NCBI GenBank assembly: GCA_033297075.1
Contig: MU858101.1
Span: 144,291 to 208,290 of the forward strand
Direction: 5' to 3'
DNA from: Rhypophila decipiens
Taxonomy: Eukaryota; Ascomycota; Sordariomycetes; Sordariales; Naviculisporaceae
Length of the DNA stretch: 64,000 nucleotides
Under the pieces are notes generated by a model. It ran no database searches. It was not told the DNA's origin and saw only the letters and a program-made list of their open reading frames with translations. Shown piece by piece: positions 22,838-34,850 of this stretch; the first letter of the stretch is position 1; each line of letters starts with the position of its first letter. Made by a program: the position numbers and the translations under genes.

Positions 22838-23059
22838 CTAAAATTCGTAGTGAGAAACTAGATGGGGATATAGTAGGTAAGAATGAGCCATACCGGCACA
22901 AGTGAAAATGCCCATGATCCCGCCAGCAATGCTGATAATAATAGCAAAAAACGCCTTCCACACCACTTTTATACGCATGCTTTCATGCCCTAGTAGCGCC
23001 CGATGCGACCCGAGTATACCCCCATGCATAGATATATAACAGCCCCCGAATAAGCCCAT
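22838..23059 (-). CDS. Possible small membrane protein
   Basis: A frame of 73 codons from an ATG encodes a basic N-terminus followed by a hydrophobic, Gly-rich segment AFFAIIISIAGGIMGIFTC, reminiscent of short fungal plasma-membrane proteins. A GTATGG donor lies right after this segment, so the true 3' end may be on another exon (AG sites at about 22806 or 22769). No homologue can be named. It could be chance; evidence is only the membrane segment and start. Confidence 0.25.
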   Translation of the reverse strand: MGLFGGCYISMHGGILGSHRALLGHESMRIKVVWKAFFAIIISIAGGIMGIFTCAGMAHSYLLYPHLVSHYEF

Positions 23060-23198
23060 GACATGCTTCCATTGATCCCTCTACACGCATCATGGCCAAA
23101 ATGGCACAGATATAACAATGCCTACATCAACGTCCAAAGATAGACATATACGTCCACTGAGCCACGCGTATAGATCCCGATCACCAGTGGGTCCACTT

Positions 23199-26100
23199 CT
23201 AGTAGCCCTCTGGGTTCGGCGGTGGTCCCCATCCTTCAGGGTAAACAGGCATAAGCTGATTATTGACGAATCCGGGCATGCCTTCAGGAGGCGGTTGGTG
23301 TTGGTGTTGACGGCCCATCATCGACATGACCATGGCCGCTTCCTGCTCACGGCGGAGCTGGTCTTCTGGTCCGTAACCCATTGTGACACTGGCAGGGGAC
23401 TGGTGGCGTCCGAATCCGCCTTGTCCGGGGGCGGGAGGATGGTGCTGTTCCATTTCTTGGTGACCGGGCGGGCTGTCGCGCAGGGCAAACTGGCTCTGGT
23501 TGTAGGACTGCTCTAGCCACTGGGGTGGGTATCGAAGACGGCGTAACATGGGGTCTTCGTAGTAGAATGTGTTTTGACCCTGGCTGTTCATTAAGGGGTC
23601 CACATTCATGGCTTGCGCATTCCCATTGACAGGCATGGGAACGTTCGGATAGACTGGGCCGTTGGCAGCCATGGCCCGATTGAGATCGGCGGCGTCATTG
23701 GCATGCATCATTGGGAGAGACATGCCGCGCTGGAGGCCATGTAGGGCATTCTCAATGCCCTGGGTGGGCATGGCCAGAGTCTGCGCCACGTTGGGCTCGG
23801 CAAAGTTGCGTGCTGTGGGGGACGGGCCGGGAGGGGATCCAACACTGAGTGCAATTTCGGGATCCGGGCCAGGGGACGTGACCTTGGGCCCAATAGGCTC
23901 CGGGCGCGGTCGGCTGGCGGAGGGAGCTGGGGAGGGCCGACCTTGCTCTGCAGCGGCAAATGCAACAAGATCATCCTGCCGCCGGGAAGGTGCCCGGTTT
24001 TCATTCTGGACGTTCTGGATCTGGAGAGGGGCTAGTTTGAACTGTCTATTCCTGTTGGTCAAGACAGGTGTTGAAGGGCGCGAGGCAAGGGCTATGAGTC
24101 TATCCGTCTCGCTAAATCCCGCAGCCGTGTCCATATTGTTGACTGCCATATTGTTTGCCGGAGCTGGCGTGAACGGGTCGAGCTCGCTGTTCAGCTTGGC
24201 AATGAGGCGGTCAGTGGAGGAAAATCCGTGCTGAAAGGCGAACTCTGAGTAAGGGCGAAAGCCAGGGGTGGCCGGTGCGGCCGGGTCCCTCAGCGGAGGG
24301 AGAGTCATCCGCCGCTTCACCGGCTCGGCGGCGTTGGCCTTGGGAGCAGCCACGATAGGGGTAGGAGCAGCCAGGGCAGCCAGGGCAGCGGTCTGGCGAG
24401 CCAATTCAGCTTCTTGCTCGGCACGCTGAGCGGCGGCGGCAGCGGCAGCGGCCTCGGCCTCCTCAGCGTCTAGGTCGACAAGCACTTCAACCCCGCGAAC
24501 CATCTTCCAGGATTGTCGCTTTCGCTTGCGGCTCTTGACCAGAGCGGAAATGGAACTCTCTTGGTCAACTGGCTCGACCGGGGGGCGTGCAATGGGAACA
24601 GGGCGGAAGGCGACATCGGGCACTGCTCCAGGAAAAAGAAAGTTGGCTCCGTCATTCATGTCCTCGTCTTCTTCGGCTTGGTCAGCAGTGATCGGTTGGT
24701 CGACTACATTGTCAAGGCCAGACGAAGCCTCTTGGGCGCTGCTAGTGCTACTGCTAGCCAAGGCTGCCGGGGCCGACTTGCGGGACCTCTTTGATTGCTT
24801 GGGAGGCGGCGGTGCCGTGGAGCCTGTCCGAATGGTGGAGGGAAATACGGGCAATTCCAAGGGCGGCTGACCGGTGATTCTCTTGAGATCCTGGCGGATC
24901 TTCCAGGTCAGGTAGGCCCCGTTTAGCTTGTCGTCACGGACAGCCATTGGTCGTGGGGGCCTTGATTTTGTCTTTGCCGCCTGTGACCCCTGTGCAGGTG
25001 GCGATGATCCTGGTGCGGGAGACGTCATGCCTTCACTTGGAATGGCTGATTGAGAGGCGTTCATGACGGCAGCGAGGGTCGATTGCTTGACCGGGACTGA
25101 CGAGGTGGTGGGAGGAGTGGAAGAGGAAGACGGCTGGGCAGTGGCCGAAGACGTCTTTGACCTCCTACCACTCGGTGGGGCAGCTTTCGTAGAGTCCTCT
25201 GTTCGGCTGACCGGTACCGGTGAGGTTGCTGGGGGAAGGAGCGGCGGGCTGTCCAGTCCGGGTGCTTCTTTTTCAACTTGTGCTTCTGTTTTTGACAGGT
25301 ACGGGCCTTGACCGGGTGGGGAACCTGACGACGGAATGGTATTAGCGGATACGGCCTCCTCGGTCTCGATTACGGGTTGGTCCGGTGCTACAACCTCTAC
25401 CGTAGCTTCTGTGGCGACGACGACCTCGGGCGAGATGTTCTCACTCGGTAGAGGTTGCTGTCCGGGTCCTGGGGGTTCCGGTTCTACGAATTGGCTGCTG
25501 GCGACTGCTATTTCCGACCCGGCAGCAACAATTTCAGCCTCCTCGTGTGAGGGTGCCGAGACGGTAATGCTGCTGGCTTCCTTCTTGGGCCGCCCTTTCC
25601 TGCCAATCCTGGCAGTCGAACGACGTGATTTGGCTACTGTGGAGTCGTCCTTTGTATCGCTCATTTCCCCTGCACCGCTCTTTCTTGAAGCCTTGGTCGC
25701 CTTTTTAGGCTTCTCCGTTTCAGGAAGCGCAGCTCCTGGAGGCAGCCAGAGGGCTGGCTTTCTCTGTTCCATGTCACTCACCCATGCATCGCAGTCCCAT
25801 TGAACCCAGTAGTCTATAAAGTCGGACCACACGCTGTCAGGGGGCTTGGTAAAGTTGACAAAGACAACTTTTCCACCACGATCATGCACCGCCTTGGCAA
25901 ATTCTCTGACTAGTGTTTTGAGTCCATGAACTCGCAAACTCGTCCCCAGAATAAGAAGCATGTCTGGGCCAAGTGATAAGTCATGACGCACCACTTCACC
26001 AATAAGCTGTTCTTGAGGGTGTGCTTCTCCGTACAGGACAATGTTTGGCCGGAGCTTGCCGACTCCCAGCGCCCGTTTCCCTCGCTCTTCACGAGCCGCC

Positions 26101-27801
26101 GTCGCTCTCTCGCAATGAGGGCATTGCGGTTGCCGGCCGGCCAGCGTGTCTGACTCACGTGACTCCTCATCCCACGAAGATGTGCGACCACATAGAAAGC
26201 AGCGGAGCTCTGAGAGGGAGCCGTGGACACAAACGCATTCTACGCCACGGTTCGGGGGTGCCTTGGTTGTTGTTGTGGTGGACAGCTGCGAGAGTGGAAT
26301 ATCATTCTCTTTCGCTTGAGATGACGGTTCAGACGTGTCTCCGCCGTTAACAGACGTAGACTGAGACCTGGCCTCAGCCTGGGTTCCGGACGGTGTGCTC
26401 ATGCTGTCCTCAACTTGTTTTGTATCCTCCGTCGCATCTGTCTGACTCAAGCTCGAGGCTTCCGCCTCCTTGATGGAACCGCGCGCGCCACCCGAGGTCC
26501 GTCCAGACCGAGCCGAAAAGCGATATCGGTTTCCCGGCCCCAGTTCGAGCGACGTAGAGAGTCCAACACGCTCCTCGAGCAGGTCAATGTTCTGGGTGTA
26601 ACACCGAACCAGTTTGCGGCTGTCTCGCAGAATGCTGACGAACCGATGGGCTGCCGTGGGCTGGGCATCTCGAGCCTTTTGGCGCAGCGAGGTGATAAAG
26701 GTATAAAAGACCGACGTTTGTATTGGACAAGACCAGATCTGTGCGTCAAAGAGGTCCTTTCCTTTCATGTTGGGAAGAGAGTTCCGAGTGGCAAAGGACG
26801 TGTAGGAAGACTGCGACGTGAGCACGGGCGTTGAGCTAGACGAGCGTCCGCTCCCATCGCTTTCCGAGCCAGACGAGGACCTGGTTTGCGGGGAGGACGG
26901 TGAAGGTGAAGCCGAAGTCCGTTGCGATGGCTGTTGGTAAGGGTCAAGGAGGAAATGGGGTGGCGAAGATAACGGCGAAGACGAGACGGTATGCGGAAAT
27001 GACTGATCCGAGTCGGACGGAAACCTCGAGTGATCATGCGTGAGGCTTGGTGGGGACGAGGTGAGTTGGCCAGCAGTGCCATTGTTCGTTGGAGCTGTTG
27101 GCCTCGGGAGGAAGGGGCTTGGGAGTGGTGTCAGAGCTGTTAGTTCGTCGACCGCCGCGGGAAGTGTCTTGAATGGTGTAGACGGGTCTGGATGGGCACC
27201 TCCTGGCGGCTCGTCTGAAGGCTCCGGGGCGTTTTGTAACTCGCTGTCAACCATGATAACATCATCGTGACTTCTGACTTCAATGGCGGAATGATCGGTT
27301 GTCGCGGCGGCCTTGGACGCGTCGCCCTCGTCACTCAGTCCAGATGTGTCACTGTCACCTAGGCACTGGATCTCGGCCACGACCTCCTCTTCGGCCATAG
27401 CAACAGCAATCGAGTCCCCATTCCTGCTTCCTTGTGATATGGTCTCGACATTGTCCCGCGATAACCTCCTGCGCTTCGCCGGCCGGTTCCTGTCGAGTTC
27501 TAATGATGCGTCGCAGTCGTTCGATTCGCCATCGTGGATAAGTTCGTCTTCGGCAGCTGCTGCGGCGAATTGTGCTTGTATCAGAGAATATAACCCGCCC
27601 TCCGACCGAAAGTCCTGGATCCATTGTTAGCATCACAAAAGACCGATGCGCGACATCAAGACGCGTTATTCTTACCGGTATGCCCGAATTGGTGCTGATG
27701 CCGGCACCCGTTATGACGACAACCTTGCGCGACTTCCACAGCGAGTTGGCAATGTCCTGAAGTTCGCTCTCTGCGCCCGGAACAACCTGGGTAGTCGGCA
27801 T
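23199..27801 (-). CDS. Hst3/Hst4-type NAD-dependent histone deacetylase (sirtuin)
   Basis: Two exons, 27801-27676 and 27614-23199, phase 0 intron; 1513 residues. The sirtuin core is in the first 600 residues: GAGISTNSGIP then DFRSEGGLY across the splice site, YTQNIDLLE, VHGSL, two CxxC zinc pairs (CFLC, CPHC), PNIVLYGE, LGTSLRVHG and VFVNF. YTQNIDLLEE and the large inserts fit the Hst3/Hst4 branch, which removes acetyl from histone H3 Lys56 after replication; ATG 27801 places the core at the N-terminus as expected. A Ser/Thr-rich insert (about residues 140-260) splits the core. The last 900 residues are low-complexity, Pro/Ala/Ser/Gln-rich with basic patches such as KSRKRKRQ that could direct it to the nucleus. 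Confidence 0.88.
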
Positions 27802-29123
27802 TTTGGCGGAAGAGAGCCGGCCAGCGACAAAATATTCGACGACGCCAATCAAAGGCTCATGGCTGGGAGCGAGTTCACCGTCAAGTGGGCTTGGACTCGA
27901 GGATCGGAAGCTTGCAGGTAGGGAGTACGGAGAAAGAGTGTTCGAGGAGTCGCGTAAAGTTTAGGTCTTGTTGACCCGGCGGGTCGGCTCTCCAGGTGCT
28001 GTGATGAACCCTGGTATCAGCAACAGACGCGTCAAAATCGGGCGATTGCGGGGTATGGCCGTGACAATGAATGGGATGAAAGGACCCCGAGGCGGGATGG
28101 GAGGGAAGATATCACAAAGCAGTCGCGTTTGAACTCACTGCCCAGGTCGGTCCAAAGTTCGAAACTTGTCAGGTCACAATAGTCCACCCCGTTTGGCACT
28201 TGTGTGCGCGAGGACGTTGAAGTGGAGCGTGTGCGACGCGCCGCCAGAGTCTCAGTCACAAGCTTTGCAAGGTTCTGGCCTAAAAACGGTAAACTTGCTA
28301 AAACCCGGCGTGGTGGAGGGAGCTCGAGCCGCAAGACTCACTGTGCGCTGTGCGGCGGCTGATATGCAGCTCAAGCTAAGTCTGGGGTCCCCTGTCATAT
28401 TATTCGCTAGCTCAACCCGCTGATGCGGGGAATCCACTTCATCGATGCCATTGTTCGAATCTTCAGATGCAACATGAAGCCGAGCCATACAGAGTACCTG
28501 CCAGCCACCTCATTTTCTTCCAAAGACTAGTACAAATACTCCCCGTCGCTAGATGATGAATCATCCATCTGTCGTGGTGGCATTCACGGATGGATGACTA
28601 TGGCTTGGCTACGGATAATGGACAGTCTGAGACAAAATAGGGGGTTTGTTTACTTGAAGAAAACACAACCGTGATGCGTGGTAAGTTGATCAAAACGGCA
28701 AATATCAGCCTTATTCCTCAGATCCTGCGATTCCAGCTCATATTCAGAGCGATTGAGTGTTATTTCATGGTGAAAGCAGAGATGATATAGTTCCCAAATA
28801 TAACCGGGAGGCGGTCGGAGAACATGGAGAGATGTGGGGCAGATGCGGGGACCCACTTCGGGCCCGACGCTACCCATTGTTCTCGGAGCTATCGCCAGTA
28901 CAGCCGGACCAAACGAATATGAATGTACCAAAATTCAAAGTCCAGTTTGTTGAAAATCGTCGTCACAAATACTGCGCCAACGAAGCTTCACGGCGATAGA
29001 CAGAGCTTCGGACCCCTTCTCAAATTTTTATTCAGAACTCCTTCATTAGAGACAATAGCTTATCTAAAGTTTCTACCCAAAGGTTATAAAGTGGAGAATA
29101 TGTGAGAAGATGGTTCACTTATA
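27802..29123. other. Intergenic region upstream of the sirtuin gene
   Basis: Contains the sirtuin promoter and about 1.2 kb in which I find no gene. Frames of 75-100 codons on the minus strand (28032-28488) have no recognisable feature. The part after 28500 is AT-richer. Confidence 0.45.
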
Positions 29124-29298
29124 CCGTATCTACTGACTTTGATGAAAATTTACCTAGAGTCAAGTAGGGTTAGCGGCCGAGTGAATTTGCAGGCGAGGAA
29201 CCGAGCAGGCCCACCTTTCCCGTACACTTGACCTCTTTCGGCCAGCTACTAAACCTACTTGGCTCTAGGTAAATTTTCATCAAAGTCAGTAGATACGG
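29124..29298. mobile_element. 175-bp MITE with about 50-bp terminal inverted repeats, TA flanks
   Basis: The left end CCGTATCTACTGACTTTG and the reverse complement of the right end are identical for 36 bp and match at 48 of 50 positions; the two differences are T/C and G/T. The unit is flanked by TA on both sides (29122-29123 and 29299-29300), as expected for Tc1/mariner-type target duplication. The 75-bp centre has no coding capacity, so it is non-autonomous. Near-identical arms suggest a fairly recent insertion. Confidence 0.85.
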
Positions 29299-29431
29299 TA
29301 AGTTATTCATCACCTTCATCGCATCCGTATCCAAGGTTCTAATTAAGATCCATCATCTCACACTTCTCAGGGTCAAACGCCTCCCCGTGCATTATTCCAT
29401 GTATATAGGCCTCACCGACAATAATAAACCG
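29299..29431. other. Gap between MITE and HET relic
   Basis: Short 3' flank of the HET relic; nothing notable. Confidence 0.4.
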
Positions 29432-30646
29432 CTATCTTTCCGCCTCTACCGGGCTATTAATCTCGCGCAAGACAATCGGCATCTTACACCCCTCAAACAA
29501 GGTAATGGCATCTCCTACCTTGACATCGCGTGGCGCGAGCCCAATATACGAATGTTCTCCTGTCCGAATCATGGCCCGATGCAAAGCAAGTATGTCGCTC
29601 TGACCGACACTCCCCCCGTTGCGAACAGGTCCTATCAAGTTAAAATACATCTTGGCCGTTGTATACAACACCTTACCGCCCGAGCCGAATCCGGCCATGA
29701 TTTTTCGGGGCGTGCTTCTTTCCGGATTATACACAATGTCGTCTATTCCCCCTAACGAGTCTGTATAAGCTCGGATAGTTTGGAAGAACTTGTACCATTT
29801 CTCGAATGCCGTTCTCGTCTGGTCCTCCGGCATTATTGATGAAGTGGTGGTTGAAGATGAAGGAAAGGAGTAAATCCCGCCCACTAAAGTCTTCCATTAG
29901 ACGTCCCAGCCCGATTCGCCCGTGAAATAGGGGTTAGGGGAACCATACTCCTCCGGAGCAGGTTTGGTGGTTCTGGCGCTACGAAACTTTTTGTTTAGAT
30001 TCTTGACGCCGGTTTCCACTCGGCAAATTTCTTCCCAGATTGTCAAGACGTCCAACGAGTCCTTGTGCATCAGCATCAGCGTCTCAGTAGCGTCGTGGCC
30101 TGGTTGAGCCTCGTGGTAGTCCTTGTCGATGACCCCGCCTACCAGAGATATCCGGTCGAGGATGTATCCTGATACGGTGAGAACCCTTTTATCATCCGAG
30201 ACGTGGAAGTTCGGGGTGCTGTTTCTGGTGGCTGATCGAATGCTGGTCATGTCGTTGTCGGTTGCTATGGTTGTATCCCCGAACGACATGGCTGCGAGGA
30301 AACGCGGGTGGAGGGGTTTGGCTCGGTCTTTGTAGGACCAGTCGGAAACCCAGGTCGGCAGTTTGCTGTGCTCGGGCGGACACGTTATTCCGCCGAGTGA
30401 GAGGACATCGAGGCTTCCGTCGAGGGCGATACAGTCAATCACCGACTGGGTATAGACGGTGATGACGTCCAGATCATAATCTTGTTCGAGAGTAACCTGG
30501 GCCAGGTCTTCGTCGCTGAATAAGCTGTAGATTCCAAAGACCTTGTCACGTGCATCCGTGGCTTGGAATATGCGAAAGTCCGCGAGAAGGTCGAGTGGTC
30601 GTTGTTGGCTCGCGTGTGCTGTCGCAGATGCGCCCGACTGATCCAA
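29432..30646 (-). pseudogene. HET-family protein relic: HET domain missing, in-frame stop
   Basis: The frame encodes the part downstream of the HET domain in heterokaryon-incompatibility proteins: LLADFRIFQATDARDKVFGI, PTWVSDWS, then after a stop the WKTLVGG motif and the C-terminal SYIGLAPRDVKVGDAITL. No HET domain can be found upstream; the frame is closed by a stop about 80 bp beyond 30646 and starts at a non-ATG codon. A TAA at 29897-29899 splits the frame just before WKTLVGG, while both halves are in the same register. A 60-nt intron could remove the TAA but would also remove the conserved WKTL, so I favour a true stop. Intact members trigger cell death on non-self recognition; this copy should be inert. 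Confidence 0.75.
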
Positions 30647-31270
30647 ACGAGTCGAAACGTAGGCGAAGCATGTTGTTTGAAGAAGCCGTGGTCCTGTAAA
30701 CTAACTGAATCATTGTTTCGTGGAGAAATGCTTGCGATGTACCCTTTCCCAAGCTGAACGTTTCAAAAAACTGAAAGGAAGAGCCTTCAGGGTGATCCTG
30801 GCCGATACTGCAAAACGGAAAGAGTTCTTTGTTCCCGTGGGTTCCACAACATCACCTTGGCCTCGTATAACAAATCATTTCGCAGGGCGCAGTTTGACAG
30901 CATACTAATCACGGATACATACAGTCGACCGATGTACTGAGGCCCATGGTCTACTACAAACAAACAAATGCGCTGCGTGTCTGGAAATGGCTGGCTTGTG
31001 ACAGTCCAGACATTTCACGGTACTTTCCTATTGGCTCCTACCCTTGTTCGTGGTAGGCCTCCTGCCTAACCACCTTTCATATATGAGGCCCCCATGTCAT
31101 GTCCTCGGATCCAATGCCTAACATTCTCTAACTCCTTCGCCTACCTACTCACCATTCAACGACACCAGCCACTACTCACTATCAGCATCTTCGCACTCAC
31201 ATTCGGTCTTACCATCAACCATCAGACAAGTCTAAGGTATAACACCTTGTCTTACGACACAACAAGCAAC
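30647..31270. other. Region where the missing HET 5' half would lie, plus promoter of the IFI6-like gene
   Basis: No HET-domain motifs on the minus strand here. The last 200 bp are CT-rich and should be the promoter and leader of the gene at 31271. Confidence 0.4.
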
Positions 31271-31573
31271 ATGTTCTGGCTACTCGGTGCCCTCGCCGCT
31301 CCCATTCTCGGGGCGTTTGGTTTCGGACCTCTTGGGCCGATCGCTGGTATGTTCTGTCATTCCCTGATCTTCTCATCGCAGCATCCGGCATAACCCAACA
31401 CCCTCCTCTTGCCATCCCACCCTCGGTTAGTTGTGATGAGATCTTACATTCCTCGATGAATTTCTTCAGGTTCTGTCGCCGCTTTCATCCAGAGCACAGT
31501 CTACGGCGCGGCTGTTCCCGCCGGTAGCCTCTTTGCCCTTCTCCAGCGCTTGGCCATGACTGCCTTTCTGTAG
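31271..31573 (+). CDS. IFI6/IFI27-like mitochondrial-type micro-protein
   Basis: Two exons, 31271-31346 and 31470-31573, phase 1 intron; 59 residues. The sequence is nearly all small hydrophobic: a first membrane segment with ILGAFGFGPLGPIAGS and a second with SLFALLQRLAMTAFL. GFGPxGPIAGS and the Ala/Gly pattern are the hallmark of the interferon-inducible IFI6/IFI27 family, which also occurs in fungi and is linked in animals to mitochondrial membranes and apoptosis control. Its fungal role is unknown. It lies between a HET relic and an NLR pseudogene, both cell-death-type loci, which may be coincidence. The 123-nt intron is longer than most here. Confidence 0.8.
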
Positions 31574-32346
31574 GAGGTCTAGGCCTCCTCCTTTTTGTCG
31601 GGGTCGAGGATATCTCATGGCTGCGGCCTCTTCGGTGTATTTCACTCACATCGTTTGGGCTGGAAACTTGAGCGGAACACAAAAAGCAAGCACTGTGGAA
31701 CGAAAACCGACAACTTCAACTCGTGTATATGGATACCAATTCTTTTCACTCAAGAGGGGAGTACTTGTAAGCCTCTGTATGTATATGTGGCGTGCAGTGT
31801 GCTAGCTCATAACTTCAATCAACTTGCCCAACCATATGCATCATCTTTCCTACTCGTCATCTTTTTTATCGCCCCAAGAGCAAATAGGTTCCCCGTCCTG
31901 CCCCGCCAGCACGAACGTAGGGAACGGAACACATGTCGGAAGATGGATCGTCGACCTGCCCCCGATGCCTTTCGTTGCCGGACAATATCACGGCGCTGTA
32001 AGGTTGACAACGAAGCCACCTTTGCCATTCTTGGGCTCATCTTCCATTCTCGTGAGCCCGATGATTCCATCATCCCCAGCGAGAAGCATTGCCACCTATC
32101 AGAACAAATCCTTCCTGGGCCCGATCTACAAATACCCTTGAGCCATCCCAACGTTGCCGCTGTCGGAAGTATGGTCTACGTCCTCGCTGGTTTCAAAGAG
32201 GACATCTATAGTGATGGTCACGCTACAAAACGCGGTCCATTGTTTGGTAGTGCACCTTAACGAACATGCGAGTGCCCCATCACCTCGGATATGGACTTCA
32301 GGGGCAGAACCAACAGCAGAAAAGTTCGGCTGCTCCAAGGACAGAC
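31574..32346. other. Unassigned 0.77-kb stretch
   Basis: Holds the trailer of the IFI6-like gene and the 3' end of the NLR pseudogene. All three strand-frames are open for 100-220 codons around 31600-32260, but none has a known motif or agrees with another, so I call no gene. Confidence 0.4.
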
Positions 32347-34632
32347 CTAAGCGCCGGCCCCAAACACAGTCCTCGAAATGTAGTAGTTTGTTTGCTGTGA
32401 CAACTTGGTATGTGTAGTAGCTTTGTCTTCAAATCCAGCACGTGGATTCTGGGCGTGCGCTTTGCGAATATGGTTCAGTTTATTGTACCGGGAAAGCTGC
32501 TGCTGGGGAGACTCAAAGGCCAATCGAAACCATCGCACGAAACGTTGAACCAGTGGGATAGTTAGACCCGTCTCCGTAAACTCTTTCAGGACCGACCGAA
32601 CGTTGTCCAGATCCTCCGGAGTTGGAAGACCTGCCCTTTCGAAGGAGACTGCCTTGTCCACCAGGAGTGCGTACTTGATCTGCGCCTTGGTCATGGTCTT
32701 GACTGTCGCCACGACAAAAGAGTGGAGACCGTTTTCCAGTGCAAATGCTTGCATGCTCCCGTGCTTTTGAATATCGTACATGCCCCGCCCCTCAAAGCGC
32801 ATCTCGGACCAATGCACATCGTCTTCCACTTCAAAGCTGCATTCGGCGCTGGTGTAAACGTGCCAGAGATGGTTGGCCGCCCGGTCTAGCTCGTTCATGA
32901 GTTCGACAAGTGTTTCCGGATCAAATTGGGAATATTTTCCCATAAGCTTGGCGTAATGAATGAACTGCCAGATCAAGCGCCATGTCTGTGTGTACCAGAT
33001 GTCGGCGAGGTAGGTGGCTGGCTGGTTGTTGCTATAAGTGTGGCGGACCGTCTTTAGATGTTTCATCTCCACAATGGACGCCTTCATCAGACACGAGTAC
33101 GGGTTAAAGGTGGGCTGCCTTGATAAGCATGCCTCCAGCCGTGCCTTCACTTGCGCTGTGGCCAAGAAGTCGGCCACGCTCTGATGCATGAATTGGACGG
33201 TCCGGTACCGAATGTCCAGAGCCGATGAAGACGATGCTGGGACTTCGATGAGATCGAGACATCGAGTCTTCATCCGTCCCCGCATAAAGTTCGCCATCTC
33301 TATTTGCTCCTCGGTGGAGAAAGCATCGAAGTTGGCCTTGATAGCAGCTCTGGGGTCTTCGAGGTCGGCGTACGCAAGTTGCAGCAGCGTAAGATGCTTG
33401 CCGGCGTGATATGCAATAAGGAGGAGCTTAGCCGCCTGCTCCAGATAAAAAGCTGGCTTTACAGATCGAAGTATGTGCCAGTAGAGGTCCTCCAGATCAT
33501 CGGGGAGGTCTTCGAGACGCCGCCTTAGGTCTGAGAGCCTATCAAAGCTCCCTAACCCTTCTAGAAGTGACTTGACCACCAGCTTCACCCAAAGGAAAAC
33601 ACCGGCCGCCTTTTCAACGACCTCCTTCGCCAAGTGGACAGTCTCTGACTCTCGTCGTTGAACCTCACTCATGTGGGCGTTTTCACTGAATTTTGTTGTG
33701 ACGTATGTCTTGATGTCGCGGTACGTGAGGTTCTGAAGCATGAGGCTCGGGTATTTTCCAAATGCATTTTGGAACGCAATGTATGGCCGACTTGAGGCAC
33801 ATACTTTTACGCTTTCTGCACTTGAGAGGTCCTTCAATAGAGCCGTAAGGTCCGCGTGGCTACCGGCATATTCGTCTAGGCCATCGATGAACAGAATCAC
33901 ATTAACTGCCTTCACACTTTGGCTTACCAGCTTGCGGAAAACTCGTTCTAGGCGGCTGTTGGTCCAAGTATCGCCCAAGTCATCAGGTTTATTGAAGCCA
34001 ATCTCACTGCGGACAAGTGGGATGAGTTCTCGGTGATTGGACAGGATCTGGTAAAGCAGAGACCTAAAAAGGCCTTGCTGGGTCTTTTGCATGAGGCTTC
34101 CAGCGTTCCAGAAGAAGAAGCCAGCAATGATAAGGGGCTGATCGGATGTAGCCCACAACAAGATTTCCCTCCTTGTTCTCGTATGACAGAAGATGTATTT
34201 CATGAGTGTCGACTTTCCGGATCCGGCCTCTCCTGTAATCCAGTATAGGGGGTCATCTGCGCGAAGCCAGGCCCGGAAGTTACTCCACAGTAGGTCATCT
34301 GGCTTGGGGTCCTCGAAAACCCAGTCAAATGTTTTCTTCTCCACCTTCGAGATGTCTTCCTCACGATCGAGCATGACCGAAAACTTAAGACTGTTAAGGA
34401 TCGCCGCCTCCTCTCGCAGAAGCGCTTCTGCATATGATTGGGCACTTTTCCGGATGACTTCCGGTGGCGCCAGCAACTCCAAGTCGAACTCCGCAGATTC
34501 GCCGAGCTTTAGAGACCTAAGTGTCTCAACAATTGCGTCTTTAATCTCGCGTCTCGTCATGTCGTGCTGCTCGACGATTGTGCTCGCAATATCGCCATCT
34601 CGAGAGATGGCATTTTGATATGACTCTGTCAC

Positions 34633-34738
34633 GATGTGTATATAACCCTTGATTTCAAGTCGGCGTTCGACTTGAAATTCGACATCCTTTTGCGGAGGGT
34701 TCCATGGCCTAGTGGTAGGGTTCTAGACTAGTGGATTC
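34633..34738. mobile_element. 106-bp insertion in the NLR pseudogene with 5-bp target duplication
   Basis: GTCAC at 34628-34632 is repeated at 34739-34743, one on each side of the insert; joining the flanks restores the NLR frame exactly. The insert holds a 10-bp hairpin (TTTCAAGTCG with CGACTTGAAA) and, on the plus strand, TGGCCTAGTGGT, a match to the tRNA A box. It lacks a B box and inverted termini, so a truncated tRNA-derived SINE-like unit is one reading, a tiny non-autonomous element another. It adds 37 codons with an in-frame TAG. Confidence 0.75.
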
Positions 34739-34850
34739 GTCACAGACTCCAACACCTCGACGAGCTTTTCCAACACGGCATTAGACTCCAGGAACTGATC
34801 ATTCTGTCTCTGGGACAGAAATTCAATACTCTCCCTACAATATATTAGTG

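Noticed and set aside
29880..29960. Intron removing the TAA in the HET relic
   Set aside because: The only in-phase option uses a poor donor and would delete the conserved WKTL motif.
31595..32260. Plus-strand frame of 221 codons after the IFI6-like gene
   Set aside because: Two other frames in the same stretch are open as well, none has a motif, and the region should be trailer sequence.
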